Positions 1-9,676 of a DNA stretch of 48,124 bases are shown here, one piece after another. The DNA comes from UBA1447 sp964612185 (GTDB lineage Bacteria; Bacillota; Clostridia; Oscillospirales; Acutalibacteraceae): contig CAZTCR010000024.1 of assembly GCA_964612185.1 (NCBI GenBank), positions 1-48,124 on the forward strand, written 5' to 3'. The notes below the pieces were generated by a model that saw nothing but the letters and a program-made list of their open reading frames with translations, searched no databases and was not told the DNA's origin. Position numbers and translations under genes: made by a program. Each line of letters begins with the position of its first letter. The first letter of the stretch is position 1.

Positions 1-273
<273 letters not shown>

Positions 274-388
274 AATTACTTGGTTCTATACAGTTTCTCC
301 CTCTTCACATTCATCTCTTTGTTCGGTTTTTAGGGTATGATAGAAAAATTAATTCCCTTTTAGTAGGATACCGACAATCGAAAAAAAC

Positions 389-418
389 GCCCTTGGCTAT
401 TGCCGGGGGCATTATTTT
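389..418 (+). terminator. Rho-independent terminator after the rRNA operon
   Basis: A 9-bp stem, GCCCTTGGC (389-397) against GCCGGGGGC (402-410) with two G-T pairs and a 4-base loop, is followed by ATTATTTTT. It lies between the 23S end and the glycosyltransferase gene and probably ends the rRNA transcript. A -10-like TATAAT at 466-471 follows, without a clear -35 box, and could start transcription of the next gene. Confidence 0.75.
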
Positions 419-501
419 TGATATAATGTTGTTAAACATTTAATAATTCGTCAATACGACTGTGTTATAATAGATTAACAAAAAAAAAGGGGCTGACGGT
501 A

Positions 502-1347
502 ATAAATATCCTCGTGACATTGGACCACGGCTATATTGACCCGCTTTGCGTCATGCTGCGCTCGCTTTGCGAGAGCAACCCCGGCGCGCAATTCAGGGTT
601 TTCGTCGCGCACACATCATTGGATGACAGCGATTTTGAAAAAATTAATCATGCGGTGCCGAGCACATGCCGCATTGAGAATGTTTTTGTCCCGACGGACA
701 AATTCCCCGGGTTACCGTCGTCCGACCGATGGCCCAAAGAGGCATGCTACAGAATATTTGCCGCCCATATATTGCCGGATGATTTGGACAGGGTGTTGTA
801 TCTTGACCCGGATATCGTTATCATCAATAATATTGAGCGGTTCTACAACATGGACCTCGACGGGATGTGCCTTGCGGCTTGTACGCACATGTTTGAACCG
901 ATGCAGGTTTTCAGCAGGGCGCGGCTCAGAATGCCGGCGCAAGGCGTTTATTTTAACTCGGGCGTACTGCTCATGGATTTACAGCTGCTGCGCAGAGAGC
1001 AAAAGATTGAATCGGTACTGGCCTATTTCAATAAAAACAAAAAACGAATTTATCTGTTTGACCAGGACATCATCAACGGATTTTATTGCGGGCAGATTCT
1101 TGCCGTCAATCCTTTGCTGTACAACCTGGATGAGCGGTATTTCAAACTGCACAACTTGAACCCGAAAAGCAAAGCGAATGTAATTGATTACAACTGGGTT
1201 AAAAAGAATACAGTGATTATTCATTTCTGCGGCAAAAAGAAGCCGTGGCAAGAAGGGTATAAGGGGAAGTTCGGTGAATTATTCTATGACCGTTATGCGG
1301 AAAAACTGAATGACAGCCGGCCGGAAGCTGAAAGTGCATTGGCGTAA
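502..1347 (+). CDS. Glycosyltransferase family 8 protein
   Basis: A GT8 (LPS glycosyltransferase / glycogenin-like) retaining enzyme that would move a sugar from a nucleotide donor, probably to a cell-surface glycan. The DxD metal-binding motif is in LYLDPDIVI (about residue 100). Near the C-terminus IIHFCGKKKPW matches the family HxxGxxKPW motif. About 280 aa is a normal length for a single-domain member. The first canonical start codon is GTG 514, but the conserved GT8 N-terminus (NILVTLD) extends upstream of it. The frame reads ATA AAT ATC CTC from 502, and the best Shine-Dalgarno, AAGGGG at 487-492, is 9 bases from the ATA and 21 from the GTG. I therefore place the start at 502 (non-standard ATA), with GTG 514 as the alternative. 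The next gene follows after about 45 bases, so they may be co-transcribed. Confidence 0.85.
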   Translation: MNILVTLDHGYIDPLCVMLRSLCESNPGAQFRVFVAHTSLDDSDFEKINHAVPSTCRIENVFVPTDKFPGLPSSDRWPKEACYRIFAAHILPDDLDRVLYLDPDIVIINNIERFYNMDLDGMCLAACTHMFEPMQVFSRARLRMPAQGVYFNSGVLLMDLQLLRREQKIESVLAYFNKNKKRIYLFDQDIINGFYCGQILAVNPLLYNLDERYFKLHNLNPKSKANVIDYNWVKKNTVIIHFCGKKKPWQEGYKGKFGELFYDRYAEKLNDSRPEAESALA

Positions 1348-1393
1348 CTGCGTTGAAAAGGCGTTATAATATAAACAGAAAGGAACAGGTACG

Positions 1394-2998
1394 ATGGCAG
1401 CAACCAACGCGAAAAAAACACTTGAAAGAGCCGTAAGCCCCGAGTCCGTCGGGATTCACTCACAGGCGATTATTGATTTTCTTGATTGCTGCGAAAAAGA
1501 AGAGGTCGAGCTGCACAGTTTTATGCTCCTGCGCCACGGCAAAGTGGCGGCGGAATGCTGGTGGAAGCCTTTTAACGCAAAAACGCCGCACACCATGTTT
1601 TCTTTCAGTAAAAGTGTTACCGCCGCCGCGATCGGTTTTGCGATTGACGAAGGTCTGATTGCTTTGGACTCAAAGGTGTATGAACTTTTTCCGGAGCATA
1701 CGCTGATGATTAAAAAGAAGTGGCAGGATGATTTGACGGTGGAACACCTGCTAACGATGACCAGCGGCAAGATGACCACGATTCTTCTCAACACCGAAAA
1801 AGTGGGTTGGGTGCAAAGTTACCTGCGGGCACCGTTCAAATACCGGCCGGGCGAAAAGTTTGAATATGTCACGGACAACTCCTTTATGCTCGCGGCCATC
1901 ATTAAAAAGGTAACGGGGAAAAACATGCTCGACTACTTAACGCCGCGGCTTTTTGAGCCGCTCGGCATTGAAAGACCGTTTTGGGAAACCAACCAGAGCG
2001 GCGTGGAAACAGGCGGCTGGGGGCTTTACCTGAAAACGGAGGACCAGGCAAAGTTTGTACAGTGTTTGCTCAATGACGGCAAATGGGGCAGCAAACAGGT
2101 GATTCCGGAATTTTGGGCGATGACCGTCGGTGAAAACCATATGCCGGAAACACCCGGCGTTTCCGCGGACCACGCGTCGGGCTATGGTTATCATTTTTGG
2201 CTTAACAGTATCCCGAACTCCTACCGTTGTGACGGTGTGTTTTCACAGCTTGGCGTGGTGATGAAAGATCAGGATATCTCCATCGTGACCAGTGCGGGCG
2301 AACCACTGGAGGACAAGGTGCTTGAGGTTTTTTGGCGCTACTTTGCCGAAGGATTAAGCAATAAACCCCTGCCGGAAAATCCGGAAGCGCTCGCGGTTCT
2401 CCGTAAAAAAACAGCCGCGCTGAAAATGCCTGTTCTGCCAAAGACACCTCGCAGAGAAGCGTTGGAACAGAGAATCAGCGGCAAACTCATCAAGTTCAGG
2501 CTGCCGGGGATGGCGACGGTTTTGGGCACGGTGAGTAATGCCATCAGCACGAAGCGTTCCCGCGGCTTCAACAATGTCCGGCTGACATTTGAAAAGGACT
2601 GTTTGAAGTTTTTTTGGACGGAAAAATACGATGAAAACACCATCGATATAGGTTATAACGGCAAAAATATCATCAGCAAAGGGCAACTTGCCGGGATGAC
2701 ATATGATTTCGCGTCCAGCTGCGCCTGGCTGGGTGACGGCAGTCTGGAAGTCTGGATCAGACCGCTGCAGCAAGCTCAGATCCGGAAGCTTAACTTCACC
2801 TTTGACGGGCAGAAAGTCAAGATGAAAAGCGTTGCGGAAAAGGGACTTTATGATTTGGCGCAGTTCGGTTTGGATTTCAAAGGAATCGAAACGGACGATT
2901 TGATACTCCGGCTTGCGAGGGGTGCCGCGAGTGTGGTGGAACCGATTGTAGACCCGGATTTGACGGGTAAGTTTGTTGAACGGTTACCCGAATAAAAG
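1394..2998 (+). CDS. Beta-lactamase-fold serine hydrolase (first of a tandem pair)
   Basis: Serine hydrolase of the beta-lactamase / class C penicillin-binding protein family (Pfam Beta-lactamase). The catalytic SxxK is S70-F-S-K73 in TMFSFSKSV, followed by family landmarks LLTMTSG and FEPLGI. The Tyr motif region is EYVTDNSF, and GYGYHFW is near the end of the catalytic part. Residues about 1-330 are the hydrolase. The last 200 residues form a beta-rich tail (LEVWIRPLQQAQIRKLNFTF) that I do not recognise. There is no signal peptide, which is unusual for a family that mostly acts on the cell wall or exported esters, so the protein may act inside the cell. ATG 1394 is preceded by AAAGGA. A close paralog follows immediately, so this is a tandem duplication. 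The substrate is unknown: esterase, amidase and peptidase are all possible. Confidence 0.85.
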
Positions 2999-3033
2999 AA
3001 CAAAAATTCCTGACAGAAAAGAGCATCGGATTG

Positions 3034-4635
3034 ATGGTGAATGAAACCGGTAAAAATCTTGAAAGAGCCCTTAGCCCGGAATCGTTGGGTATTGACTCAA
3101 AGGCTGTAACGCAATTCCTTGATTACTGTGAAAAAGAAGGCGTCGAACTGCACAGCTTTATGCTGCTGCGCCACAGCAAAGTGGCGGCGGAAGCCTGGCG
3201 GAAACCTTTTTTGGCGTCCGCCCCTCATACCATGTTCTCCTTCAGTAAAAGCGTCGTTTCCACCGCCATCGGCTTCGCGATTGATGAAGGGCTGGTGGCG
3301 CTTGACACAAAAGTTTACACGCTTTTCCCCGAATACGTGCCGGTGAAAAAGAAAAAATGGGCAGATCTGCTCACGGTGGAACAGCTGCTGACCATGACCA
3401 GCGGCAAAAAGTCCAGCCTGCTGCTCAAGACGGAAAAGCCCGGCTGGGTTCCGATTTATTTGAAAACAAGATTCAAGCATAAACCCGGTAAAAAGTTTGA
3501 GTATGTGACGGAGAATTCGTTTATGCTCGCCGCGATAATCAGAAAAGTCACAGGAATGAGCATAACGAATTACTTAACCCCGCGGCTTTTTGAACCGCTC
3601 GGGATTGATGTGCCGCTTTGGGAAAAAAATAAAAGCGGCGACGAAGTCGGCGGTTGGGGGCTGCATTTGAAAACGGAGGATCAGGCAAAACTCGCGCTGT
3701 GCTATTTGAACAACGGCCGGTACGGCGGCAAACAGGTTATCCCCGCATTTTGGGCCAAAACCGCCGGCGAAAAACATGTGCCGGTAACGCCCGGCGCGTC
3801 AACGGACTACAGCCTGGGGTACGGGTACCAGTTTTGGCGGTGTCAAATACCCAATACCTACCGTTTCGACGGCTTGTTTTCTCAGTTCGGTATTGTTATG
3901 CAGGATTATGACGCTTGTATTGTTACCAGCGCCGGCGAGCCGTTTGAACAAAAAATGCTTGACGCGATTTGGCGGTTTTTCCCCGGCTGTTTCAGCAGCG
4001 AACCGCTGCCGGAAAACGGGGAGGCTTTGGCAGCTATGCGGGAAAAAATCGAAAACCTGAGCATGCCCTGTCTGCCGACTATGCGGCGCAGAGGGGATGT
4101 TGAGGCGCAGATAGACGGCCAACTGATGAAGTTTAAGCACACAAAAACCGCGAGCGTACTGGGTTCCGCCAGCAACACCGTACGCGCGGTGCGCTCTGGC
4201 AGTTTTAATAATGTCCGCTTGAGTTTTAAAGAGGACTGTTTGGCGTTCACCTGGACGGAAAAGTACAATGAGAATACAATTCAAATCGGATACGCGCCGG
4301 ACTATATTACCTGCGAAGCGGAACTGGCCGGCTCAAAATTCAGCTTTGCCTCCACTTGCTCCTGGACGGATGACGGCAGTTTGGAAGTGTGGATCAGGCC
4401 TTTGCAGCATGCGCAGTACAGAAGATTGAATTTTACCTTTAAAGGCAAGCGTGTGAAAATGGAAAGCGCCGCGGAAAAGGGACTGTTTGATATGGCGATA
4501 TTCGACCTGGACTTTAAAGGCCGTAAAACAGGCGGAGTGATGCATGCCGCAACGCGGGTGGCGTCTGTTTTTGCCAAACCGATTCTGGACCCGGATTTGA
4601 GGGGCAGAATTGTCGAGCCAATGTACAAGTAAGCA
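3034..4635 (+). CDS. Beta-lactamase-fold serine hydrolase (second of a tandem pair)
   Basis: Paralog of the preceding gene along its whole length, roughly two thirds identical by eye, with the same architecture: catalytic SxxK in TMFSFSKSV, LLTMTSG, FEPLGI, GYGYQFW, then the same beta-rich C-terminal tail. It also has no signal peptide. The ORF can be opened at TTG 3031, but the directly following ATG at 3034 is the more natural start; the ribosome site (GAAAAGAG) is weak, consistent with read-through from the upstream copy 36 bases away. Both copies keep the catalytic residues, so neither looks like a decayed duplicate. A strong terminator follows. Confidence 0.83.
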
Positions 4636-4676
4636 TATAAACATTTATAATCACTTTGTACCTGATAACAACAAAA

Positions 4677-4716
4677 GCGGCCGCCGGAAGTCTTCCGGCG
4701 GCCGCGCTGCTTTTTT
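4677..4716. terminator. Bidirectional terminator between convergent genes
   Basis: A perfect 14-bp inverted repeat (4677-4690 and 4692-4705, GCGGCCGCCGGAAG and its complement) is followed on the plus strand by GCTGCTTTTTT. It sits between the convergent ends of the second serine hydrolase and the minus-strand lipoprotein gene and can serve both. Confidence 0.85.
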
Positions 4717-4718
4717 AA

Positions 4719-5798
4719 TCAATATTTAAAATCACTCGCGCTATAGTACATATCCAGCTCCGTCTTGATGTTGTCAAACCGTTTGCCCACAACCGTACCG
4801 CCAACCTCAAGCGAGGTATGCGTCACCTGGTCAAGGGTGATGATTTGGTTTGTCAGCGGGTTATAAACAAGTTCCGCCTTGCAGCCATGAAAGGTCATGG
4901 TCAGATTTGTGTCTTTAACAAAGGGCGTTACATACCATTCGCCGAGTATCGGTTCCACATCGCTTTTTGAAAATATGACAAACATATTGCCCGTATTGCT
5001 CGGCGCCTTTTCCATACCTTTTCTGTAACGCTCGGCATTCACTTCATTGTTGAGGAGGATGGTGATTTTGTAATTGCCGTTGGCAAGCTTCTCACAGCTT
5101 GCTGACTTGATGGCGCCGGTGTCGGTGAGCATGCAGCCTTTGTCCGACTCCGTCACCGGGAAATCGGCAATCATATCACCGTTGTTTTTGGCGTAAATCT
5201 CCGGGTTCTTCATGGCTTTTTCTTTTGTGGTCATGAACCGGTTGACGATGCCCATTAACAGCTTCACCGTGGTGTTGTCTTTATATTTTTCGCTGTCCGG
5301 CAGCGCCTGGTACATGTATTTTGTGAAACCGGGCTTGTCTGTTTTTGCTTTATTCATCACAGCGGTGTAGGCGGCCAGAATTTCCGCGTTGGCGGTGGGC
5401 AGCCCGTTGCCGGATGCCGCAGTGGTGGTTTCAGCCGATAAAGCCGTTGTTTCGCTTGAGACTGTTGCGTCTTCCTCCGTGACGAAATAAAAACCATCAT
5501 CCTTAAACTGAACAGGGGCGCCGTTTGTTTTATAGTACATGCTGACGGCTGCCTTCATCTCATCGGTCAGGTTCGCGGCGGTTCCGTCCCAAGCCGACTG
5601 TGCATCGCCGAGCGCCAGGCGGATTTCCGCTTGTGTCAGCCGTACAGCCGCAACAGTGGTTGCCTCTGTGGTGGTCGATTCCGCCGTGGCGGGCGGTTGG
5701 GTTGTTTCGCTGCCGGTGGTTTTACCGCAGGCGGCAAAGGATAAGACAAAGGCGAATGAAAGCAAAAGAGCGAACAGTTTTATGATATTTCTTTTCAT
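4719..5798 (-). CDS. Putative lipoprotein of unknown function
   Basis: A 359-aa exported lipoprotein. The N-terminus MKRNIIKLFALLLSFAFVLSFAAC is a type II signal peptide with lipobox FAAC, so the mature protein starts at Cys24 and is anchored to the outer face of the membrane. A Thr/Glu/Ala-rich low-complexity linker covers about residues 25-55 and 110-130. The rest (about 140-359) is an alpha/beta-looking domain ending in SLEVGGTVVGKRFDNIKTELDMYYSASDFKY. I recognise no catalytic motif or named family. The start is supported by AAGGGGG about 12 bases upstream and by the promoter at 5849-5877. It is transcribed alone. Confidence 0.75.
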   Translation of the reverse strand: MKRNIIKLFALLLSFAFVLSFAACGKTTGSETTQPPATAESTTTEATTVAAVRLTQAEIRLALGDAQSAWDGTAANLTDEMKAAVSMYYKTNGAPVQFKDDGFYFVTEEDATVSSETTALSAETTTAASGNGLPTANAEILAAYTAVMNKAKTDKPGFTKYMYQALPDSEKYKDNTTVKLLMGIVNRFMTTKEKAMKNPEIYAKNNGDMIADFPVTESDKGCMLTDTGAIKSASCEKLANGNYKITILLNNEVNAERYRKGMEKAPSNTGNMFVIFSKSDVEPILGEWYVTPFVKDTNLTMTFHGCKAELVYNPLTNQIITLDQVTHTSLEVGGTVVGKRFDNIKTELDMYYSASDFKY

Positions 5799-5848
5799 TG
5801 ACGGTTTTGCCCCCTTAAAGGATTAGTCCGCAAGCCGGCGTTAACGCC

Positions 5849-5877
5849 ATTATAAGGGATAACATGAAGTATTACAA
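5849..5877 (-). promoter_or_regulatory. Promoter of the lipoprotein gene
   Basis: On the minus strand, TTGTAA (5872-5877) is separated by 17 bases from a perfect TATAAT (5849-5854). It lies about 50 bases before the lipoprotein start codon. Confidence 0.7.
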
Positions 5878-5906
5878 CAAAAAAATTGCGTAATGTTACA
5901 AAGATG

Positions 5907-5935
5907 GCAGGAACAAATAAATGCCCCTGCCCGGA
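5907..5935 (-). terminator. Weak terminator after the transglutaminase-dockerin gene
   Basis: A 6-bp GGCAGG/CCTGCC inverted repeat just past the stop codon, read on the minus strand and followed by ATCTTTG. The stem is short and the T-run poor. Confidence 0.35.
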
Positions 5936-5960
5936 ATTGATAGGTTTCATGTCGCTGTTT

Positions 5961-7727
5961 CTATCCGGCCAACCCAGCACTTTGGTCAATGGTTACCAAA
6001 TAATTTTCGGCATCCACCACCAGCCCCGCATCGAGGCTGTCGATTTCTCCGTCGCCGTTGATATCGGCCGCATCAAGTGTGGCGGCATCATCTGCCGCAT
6101 GCCAGGCAATGATATAGTTCTCATAATCGACCAGCAGACCGGCATCGAGGCTGTCGATTTTTCCGTCCCCGTTGACATCGCCGAAGATAACGATGGTATA
6201 AGTCGCCAACACTTCGCTTGTTACACTATCAATCAGCTCAACTTGTGCGCCTGTGCCCAATAGGCCGCTTGCAGGTGTGTAAGCAAGGTGAGCGTCGCCG
6301 GTTACGGCAACAAAAGTATTTTCAAACTCGGTTTGAGTGAGACCGGTTTTTAAGCCGGAAATGAAGTGGCTTGCGGGATTGATAACGGCTGCCGCGGTTT
6401 CACGCGCGGTCAGGCTTGCGGGCGTTGTTAAAGTTAAATACCGCACAGCATATTGCTCGCTGCCGCTCGCCGGGTTTCTGTAAACGGTGTACTTGATGAC
6501 ATTGCCTTGAATAACCAGTTCGGTGATTTTTTCTTTTATTGTCTGCCCGGTGTTGTTAATCAGTAAGACTTGTGTATCGCCTGACCCGTCAAATTTACAC
6601 TTTCTGATTTCACTCTTCGAGGTGTCGGATGCGGTAATGTTATAATAAATCTCATTATTGAATACGCCCAGATAACTGTAATTATTATCAACCCCGTTCA
6701 TTGTTTTAAGCACGCTGCTGCCGCTTAAACCGAAGAGCGAGCGGGTTAGATTGCCGCCGTTATTGTAATACCAATACCCTTGATTCCAAAACATGCCGCT
6801 TTTGATGTTGGCGTAGTCCCCGTCATATTGCGTGTTGTTTGCGATGTTGGTGTTTGGCAGCCAGCCGGAATGGTCGCTTGATATGGCCGGGGAGCTCAGT
6901 AAAAAATTTTTGTGAGATACTCTGCCTTCCAAATCATAGTCATTATTGAGCCAACCGTTTGATGCTAAGTAAACTGAATCATCCCAAGTGACATCCACAT
7001 GGTACCAGCTGCCGTCCAGATAAACCATGTTCCAGGCGTGGTTCATAGCGGAACTGGTTACTTTGATAACCGTTATGCCAAGTCTTGTCAAAAGGTCCTG
7101 GTAGGCAAGCGCATAACTGTTGCAAACACCGGTACCATTGACCAGAACGCCGTATGCCTTATTGGAGAGGTGAGGAATATTCCCCGCAAGGTAATTTTCG
7201 TAATCATACTTTGCGTTTAGAACGAGGAAGTCATGTATGGTCAGCGCTTTTTCTGCGTTAGTCATATCCGGCTGGATGCCGGCGAGCGCTTTTGCAGCCG
7301 CAGTCTCATAAGTTGCCTTCATCTGCTGAACGACCGGAGCCTCGTAATGATAGTAAAAATACACCTTGCTAACAATTTCTGTGCCTGATACCTTACTGTA
7401 GGCATAATAATTCAAATAGAAAAAGGCGGGGTTCTGATAGACTATATCATTCAAGATGCCCGTAATATCGGATACCGGTATATTATATGCCGCAATGCTG
7501 ACCCATTCCGCTACATTTGAGACGCAGGCATTCATAGCCTGCACAGCGCTGCTGACATCGCCCTGGGCAGTGGCGTTGGGGCGTTCAACATAACTGTAAT
7601 AACTCGGTTCAATCGGAAATAACGGGCTTTGCGCGATGTCTCCCTTCGCCTGCGCGGCAAAAATCGTACTTGGCAGCAGCGCCAAGAGCATGGATAAGAT
7701 CAAAATAATGGAAAGCGCTTTTTTCAT
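5961..7727 (-). CDS. Secreted transglutaminase-like protein with C-terminal dockerin
   Basis: A 588-aa exported protein. It has a signal peptide (MKKALSIILILSMLLALLPSTIFA) and a transglutaminase-like cysteine peptidase fold with the full triad: Cys202 in NGTGVCNSYA, His230 in MNHAWNMV and Asp245 in WYHVDVTWDD. A middle beta-rich region of about residues 260-430 resembles surface beta-propeller-like repeats. The last 140 residues contain a linker domain and a type I dockerin with two calcium loops, GDVNGDGKIDSLDAGLLVD and ADINGDGEIDSLDAGLVVD. Dockerins bind cohesins, so the enzyme may be docked on a scaffold or surface anchor. Protein crosslinking or peptide cleavage is plausible; the substrate is unknown. 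GAGGAG precedes ATG 7727. The next gene upstream carries the same C-terminal module. Confidence 0.88.
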   Translation of the reverse strand: MKKALSIILILSMLLALLPSTIFAAQAKGDIAQSPLFPIEPSYYSYVERPNATAQGDVSSAVQAMNACVSNVAEWVSIAAYNIPVSDITGILNDIVYQNPAFFYLNYYAYSKVSGTEIVSKVYFYYHYEAPVVQQMKATYETAAAKALAGIQPDMTNAEKALTIHDFLVLNAKYDYENYLAGNIPHLSNKAYGVLVNGTGVCNSYALAYQDLLTRLGITVIKVTSSAMNHAWNMVYLDGSWYHVDVTWDDSVYLASNGWLNNDYDLEGRVSHKNFLLSSPAISSDHSGWLPNTNIANNTQYDGDYANIKSGMFWNQGYWYYNNGGNLTRSLFGLSGSSVLKTMNGVDNNYSYLGVFNNEIYYNITASDTSKSEIRKCKFDGSGDTQVLLINNTGQTIKEKITELVIQGNVIKYTVYRNPASGSEQYAVRYLTLTTPASLTARETAAAVINPASHFISGLKTGLTQTEFENTFVAVTGDAHLAYTPASGLLGTGAQVELIDSVTSEVLATYTIVIFGDVNGDGKIDSLDAGLLVDYENYIIAWHAADDAATLDAADINGDGEIDSLDAGLVVDAENYLVTIDQSAGLAG

Positions 7728-7864
7728 ACAGTGGGTCTCCTCAAATAATAATTCAACAGTTCAATTATAAGCGAAAAACAGTGGTTTTTAATAGCAGCAA
7801 CATATTATAGAATAAAAAAAGAATATTTGATTTAGCGTATGCAATACGCCGGCAAAGTCGGCTA

Positions 7865-9484
7865 TTAGAGCTGCGGCGATGATAAGCCGGTGCGCTGATT
7901 AATTGTTATCAAATAATTTTCGGTATCCACCACCAGGCCCGCATCAAGGCTGTCTGTTTTGCCGTCACCGTTTAAGTCACCCGCTTTAAAAAGCGCCGCA
8001 TCGGCCGCGGGGTGCCAGGTTATTATATAGTTTTCATAATCAACCAGTTTGCCGGCATCGCTGCTGTCAATCAAGCCGTCCCCGTTGAGGTCGCCGTAGA
8101 TGACGATGGTATACAGGTTTAGGACATTGTTGGTCGCGTTGTCAACCAGCCGGACCTGTTTGCCCGTACCCAAATTGCCGGTCGACGGTGCGTATTCAAG
8201 CCTGCCGTTGCCGTCAAGATGAACAAAAAGGCTTTCAAAAACGGATTGCGTCAACCCGGTTTCCAGCCCGGTTATTTGATTGTCTGCCGGATTGATAAGG
8301 GCAGTTGACCCTGCCGGCACATTTAACTTGATGATATTGCCGATGGTAACGGAGCCTATGGCGCTCATATTGCCCTGCGTGTCAGAACACTGTGCATAGA
8401 CAATGCCGTTTGCCGTTATCACCACCGGCGCGGTATAGTCGAGCCAGGCGCCGGAGCCGATTTTGTACAATTTGCCCGCCGCGTTTGGGGGATAAGTGAT
8501 TGTCACCGTAACATTACCGTTTGTAGTGCCGGCCGGGCTAGCCGCTAGGATCGGGGTTTCGGGCACAACGATGACACCCTCACAGACAAAAGTGAAGCAG
8601 TGCGATTTGATGCCAAGCTTTAATAAGTTCTGCCGGAAGGCGTAGCCACGCATTTCCCTGTTGCCCACGCGGACGGTGTTGACATACCCAACGCTGTCCG
8701 CACTGAGAATTTGAATCCATTCGACGGGATTGCTTTGCAGCGTGATCACTTTTGCCTCACCGCAAGTCAGGTTATAGCTATCCACAAGTGCTTTGAATTC
8801 ATTTGCGGTATAACTTTTGGTGGACACCGCAACGGTTTCAGGACTTGAAACACCGCCGCCAAGGTATGCAAGCGTACCGCCCCAGACGGACGCGGAGGAT
8901 ACGGTTTGACCCGCGCAGGAGGCGAAATAAACGGCAAGAATCGGCGTATTGTTATACGACAGGTACTTACCGGCAACGGCGGTTGCCGCAATCACCACAT
9001 TGGACGCCGGGTCCATATTAAAGGTTAATGAGAAGGCGCTCTGCGAGGTGGTTAAAACAAAGTTATTGCTTTTCGCATAAGTATAAGCCGCGACTGCCTG
9101 CGCCTTTAAGGCTTCCACCGGTGAGCCCGGACCAATTTCCTGCGCGACGGCGCGGGAGAGATACTCAATGACCGGGTACGCTATGCCGCCGTAGCTGATT
9201 GTCGCGGGCGGGTTCGGGTCCTGGACAAGGGTGACGCCGGGCTGATAGTAATGGAGTAAAATGGCATCATAGGTCCAGCGCCAGCTTTGATTCGGGTCCG
9301 CGTAGGCGATAGCGCCCCGCTGGCTCATGCCCACCCCGTGCCCGTACCCTTTAACGGTAAAGGTAAAAGTGCCCGTATATTGAGACTGCGCCACCACGGT
9401 AAATGCCCCTGCGGGACACACAGAAAACATTAAAAGGACTGATAGCAACAGCAATACCAATTTTTTGCAATAGATTTTCATCAT
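7865..9484 (-). CDS. Secreted SpoIID/LytB-domain protein with C-terminal dockerin
   Basis: An exported protein of about 540 aa. SpoIID/LytB proteins are lytic transglycosylases or amidase enhancers that act on peptidoglycan; YGHGVGMSQRGAIAYA near the N-terminus and ALKAQAVAAYTYA are characteristic of the family. A short region about residues 310-385 (TITYPPNAAGKLYKIGSGAWLDYTAPVVI) resembles a chitobiase/beta-hexosaminidase C-terminal-like or Ig-like fold. The C-terminal 130 residues repeat the linker plus dockerin of the neighbouring transglutaminase protein (GDLNGDGLIDSSDAGKLVD, GDLNGDGKTDSLDAGLVVD). The longer frame opens at 9517, but GGAGG lies just before the two ATG codons at 9484 and 9481, and the signal peptide begins there (MKIYCKKLVLLLLSVLLMF), so I use 9484. 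It has its own promoter. Confidence 0.88.
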   Translation of the reverse strand: MMKIYCKKLVLLLLSVLLMFSVCPAGAFTVVAQSQYTGTFTFTVKGYGHGVGMSQRGAIAYADPNQSWRWTYDAILLHYYQPGVTLVQDPNPPATISYGGIAYPVIEYLSRAVAQEIGPGSPVEALKAQAVAAYTYAKSNNFVLTTSQSAFSLTFNMDPASNVVIAATAVAGKYLSYNNTPILAVYFASCAGQTVSSASVWGGTLAYLGGGVSSPETVAVSTKSYTANEFKALVDSYNLTCGEAKVITLQSNPVEWIQILSADSVGYVNTVRVGNREMRGYAFRQNLLKLGIKSHCFTFVCEGVIVVPETPILAASPAGTTNGNVTVTITYPPNAAGKLYKIGSGAWLDYTAPVVITANGIVYAQCSDTQGNMSAIGSVTIGNIIKLNVPAGSTALINPADNQITGLETGLTQSVFESLFVHLDGNGRLEYAPSTGNLGTGKQVRLVDNATNNVLNLYTIVIYGDLNGDGLIDSSDAGKLVDYENYIITWHPAADAALFKAGDLNGDGKTDSLDAGLVVDTENYLITINQRTGLSSPQL

Positions 9485-9521
9485 GGCTTCCTCCGGGTAC
9501 GGCAATGGTACGGTCAATTCA

Positions 9522-9550
9522 ATTATAGAGCAGCGTCACTGTATTTGCAA
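9522..9550 (-). promoter_or_regulatory. Promoter of the SpoIID-dockerin gene
   Basis: TTGCAA (9545-9550), a 17-base spacer, then TATAAT (9522-9527) on the minus strand. The -10 context TATAATTGAATTG nearly matches TATAATTGAACTG upstream of the transglutaminase-dockerin gene (about 7755-7770), suggesting shared control of the two dockerin proteins. Confidence 0.7.
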
Positions 9551-9583
9551 CACAGCGCCGTTTGAACGACCGGTGCGCTGCCC

Positions 9584-9620
9584 AAAAAACACAGCCGCCG
9601 AAACCATTTCAAGCGGCTGT
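9584..9620 (-). terminator. Terminator of the M6 metalloprotease gene
   Basis: Read on the minus strand, ACAGCCGC (9613-9620) pairs with GCGGCTGT (9591-9598) and is followed by GTTTTTTGGG. It lies 57 bases past the protease stop codon. Confidence 0.8.
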
Positions 9621-9676
9621 TGTTTTATAAAGTGAACGGTTCCCGGTTGCGATACGCATGGTTCCGGGCTTGTTGC

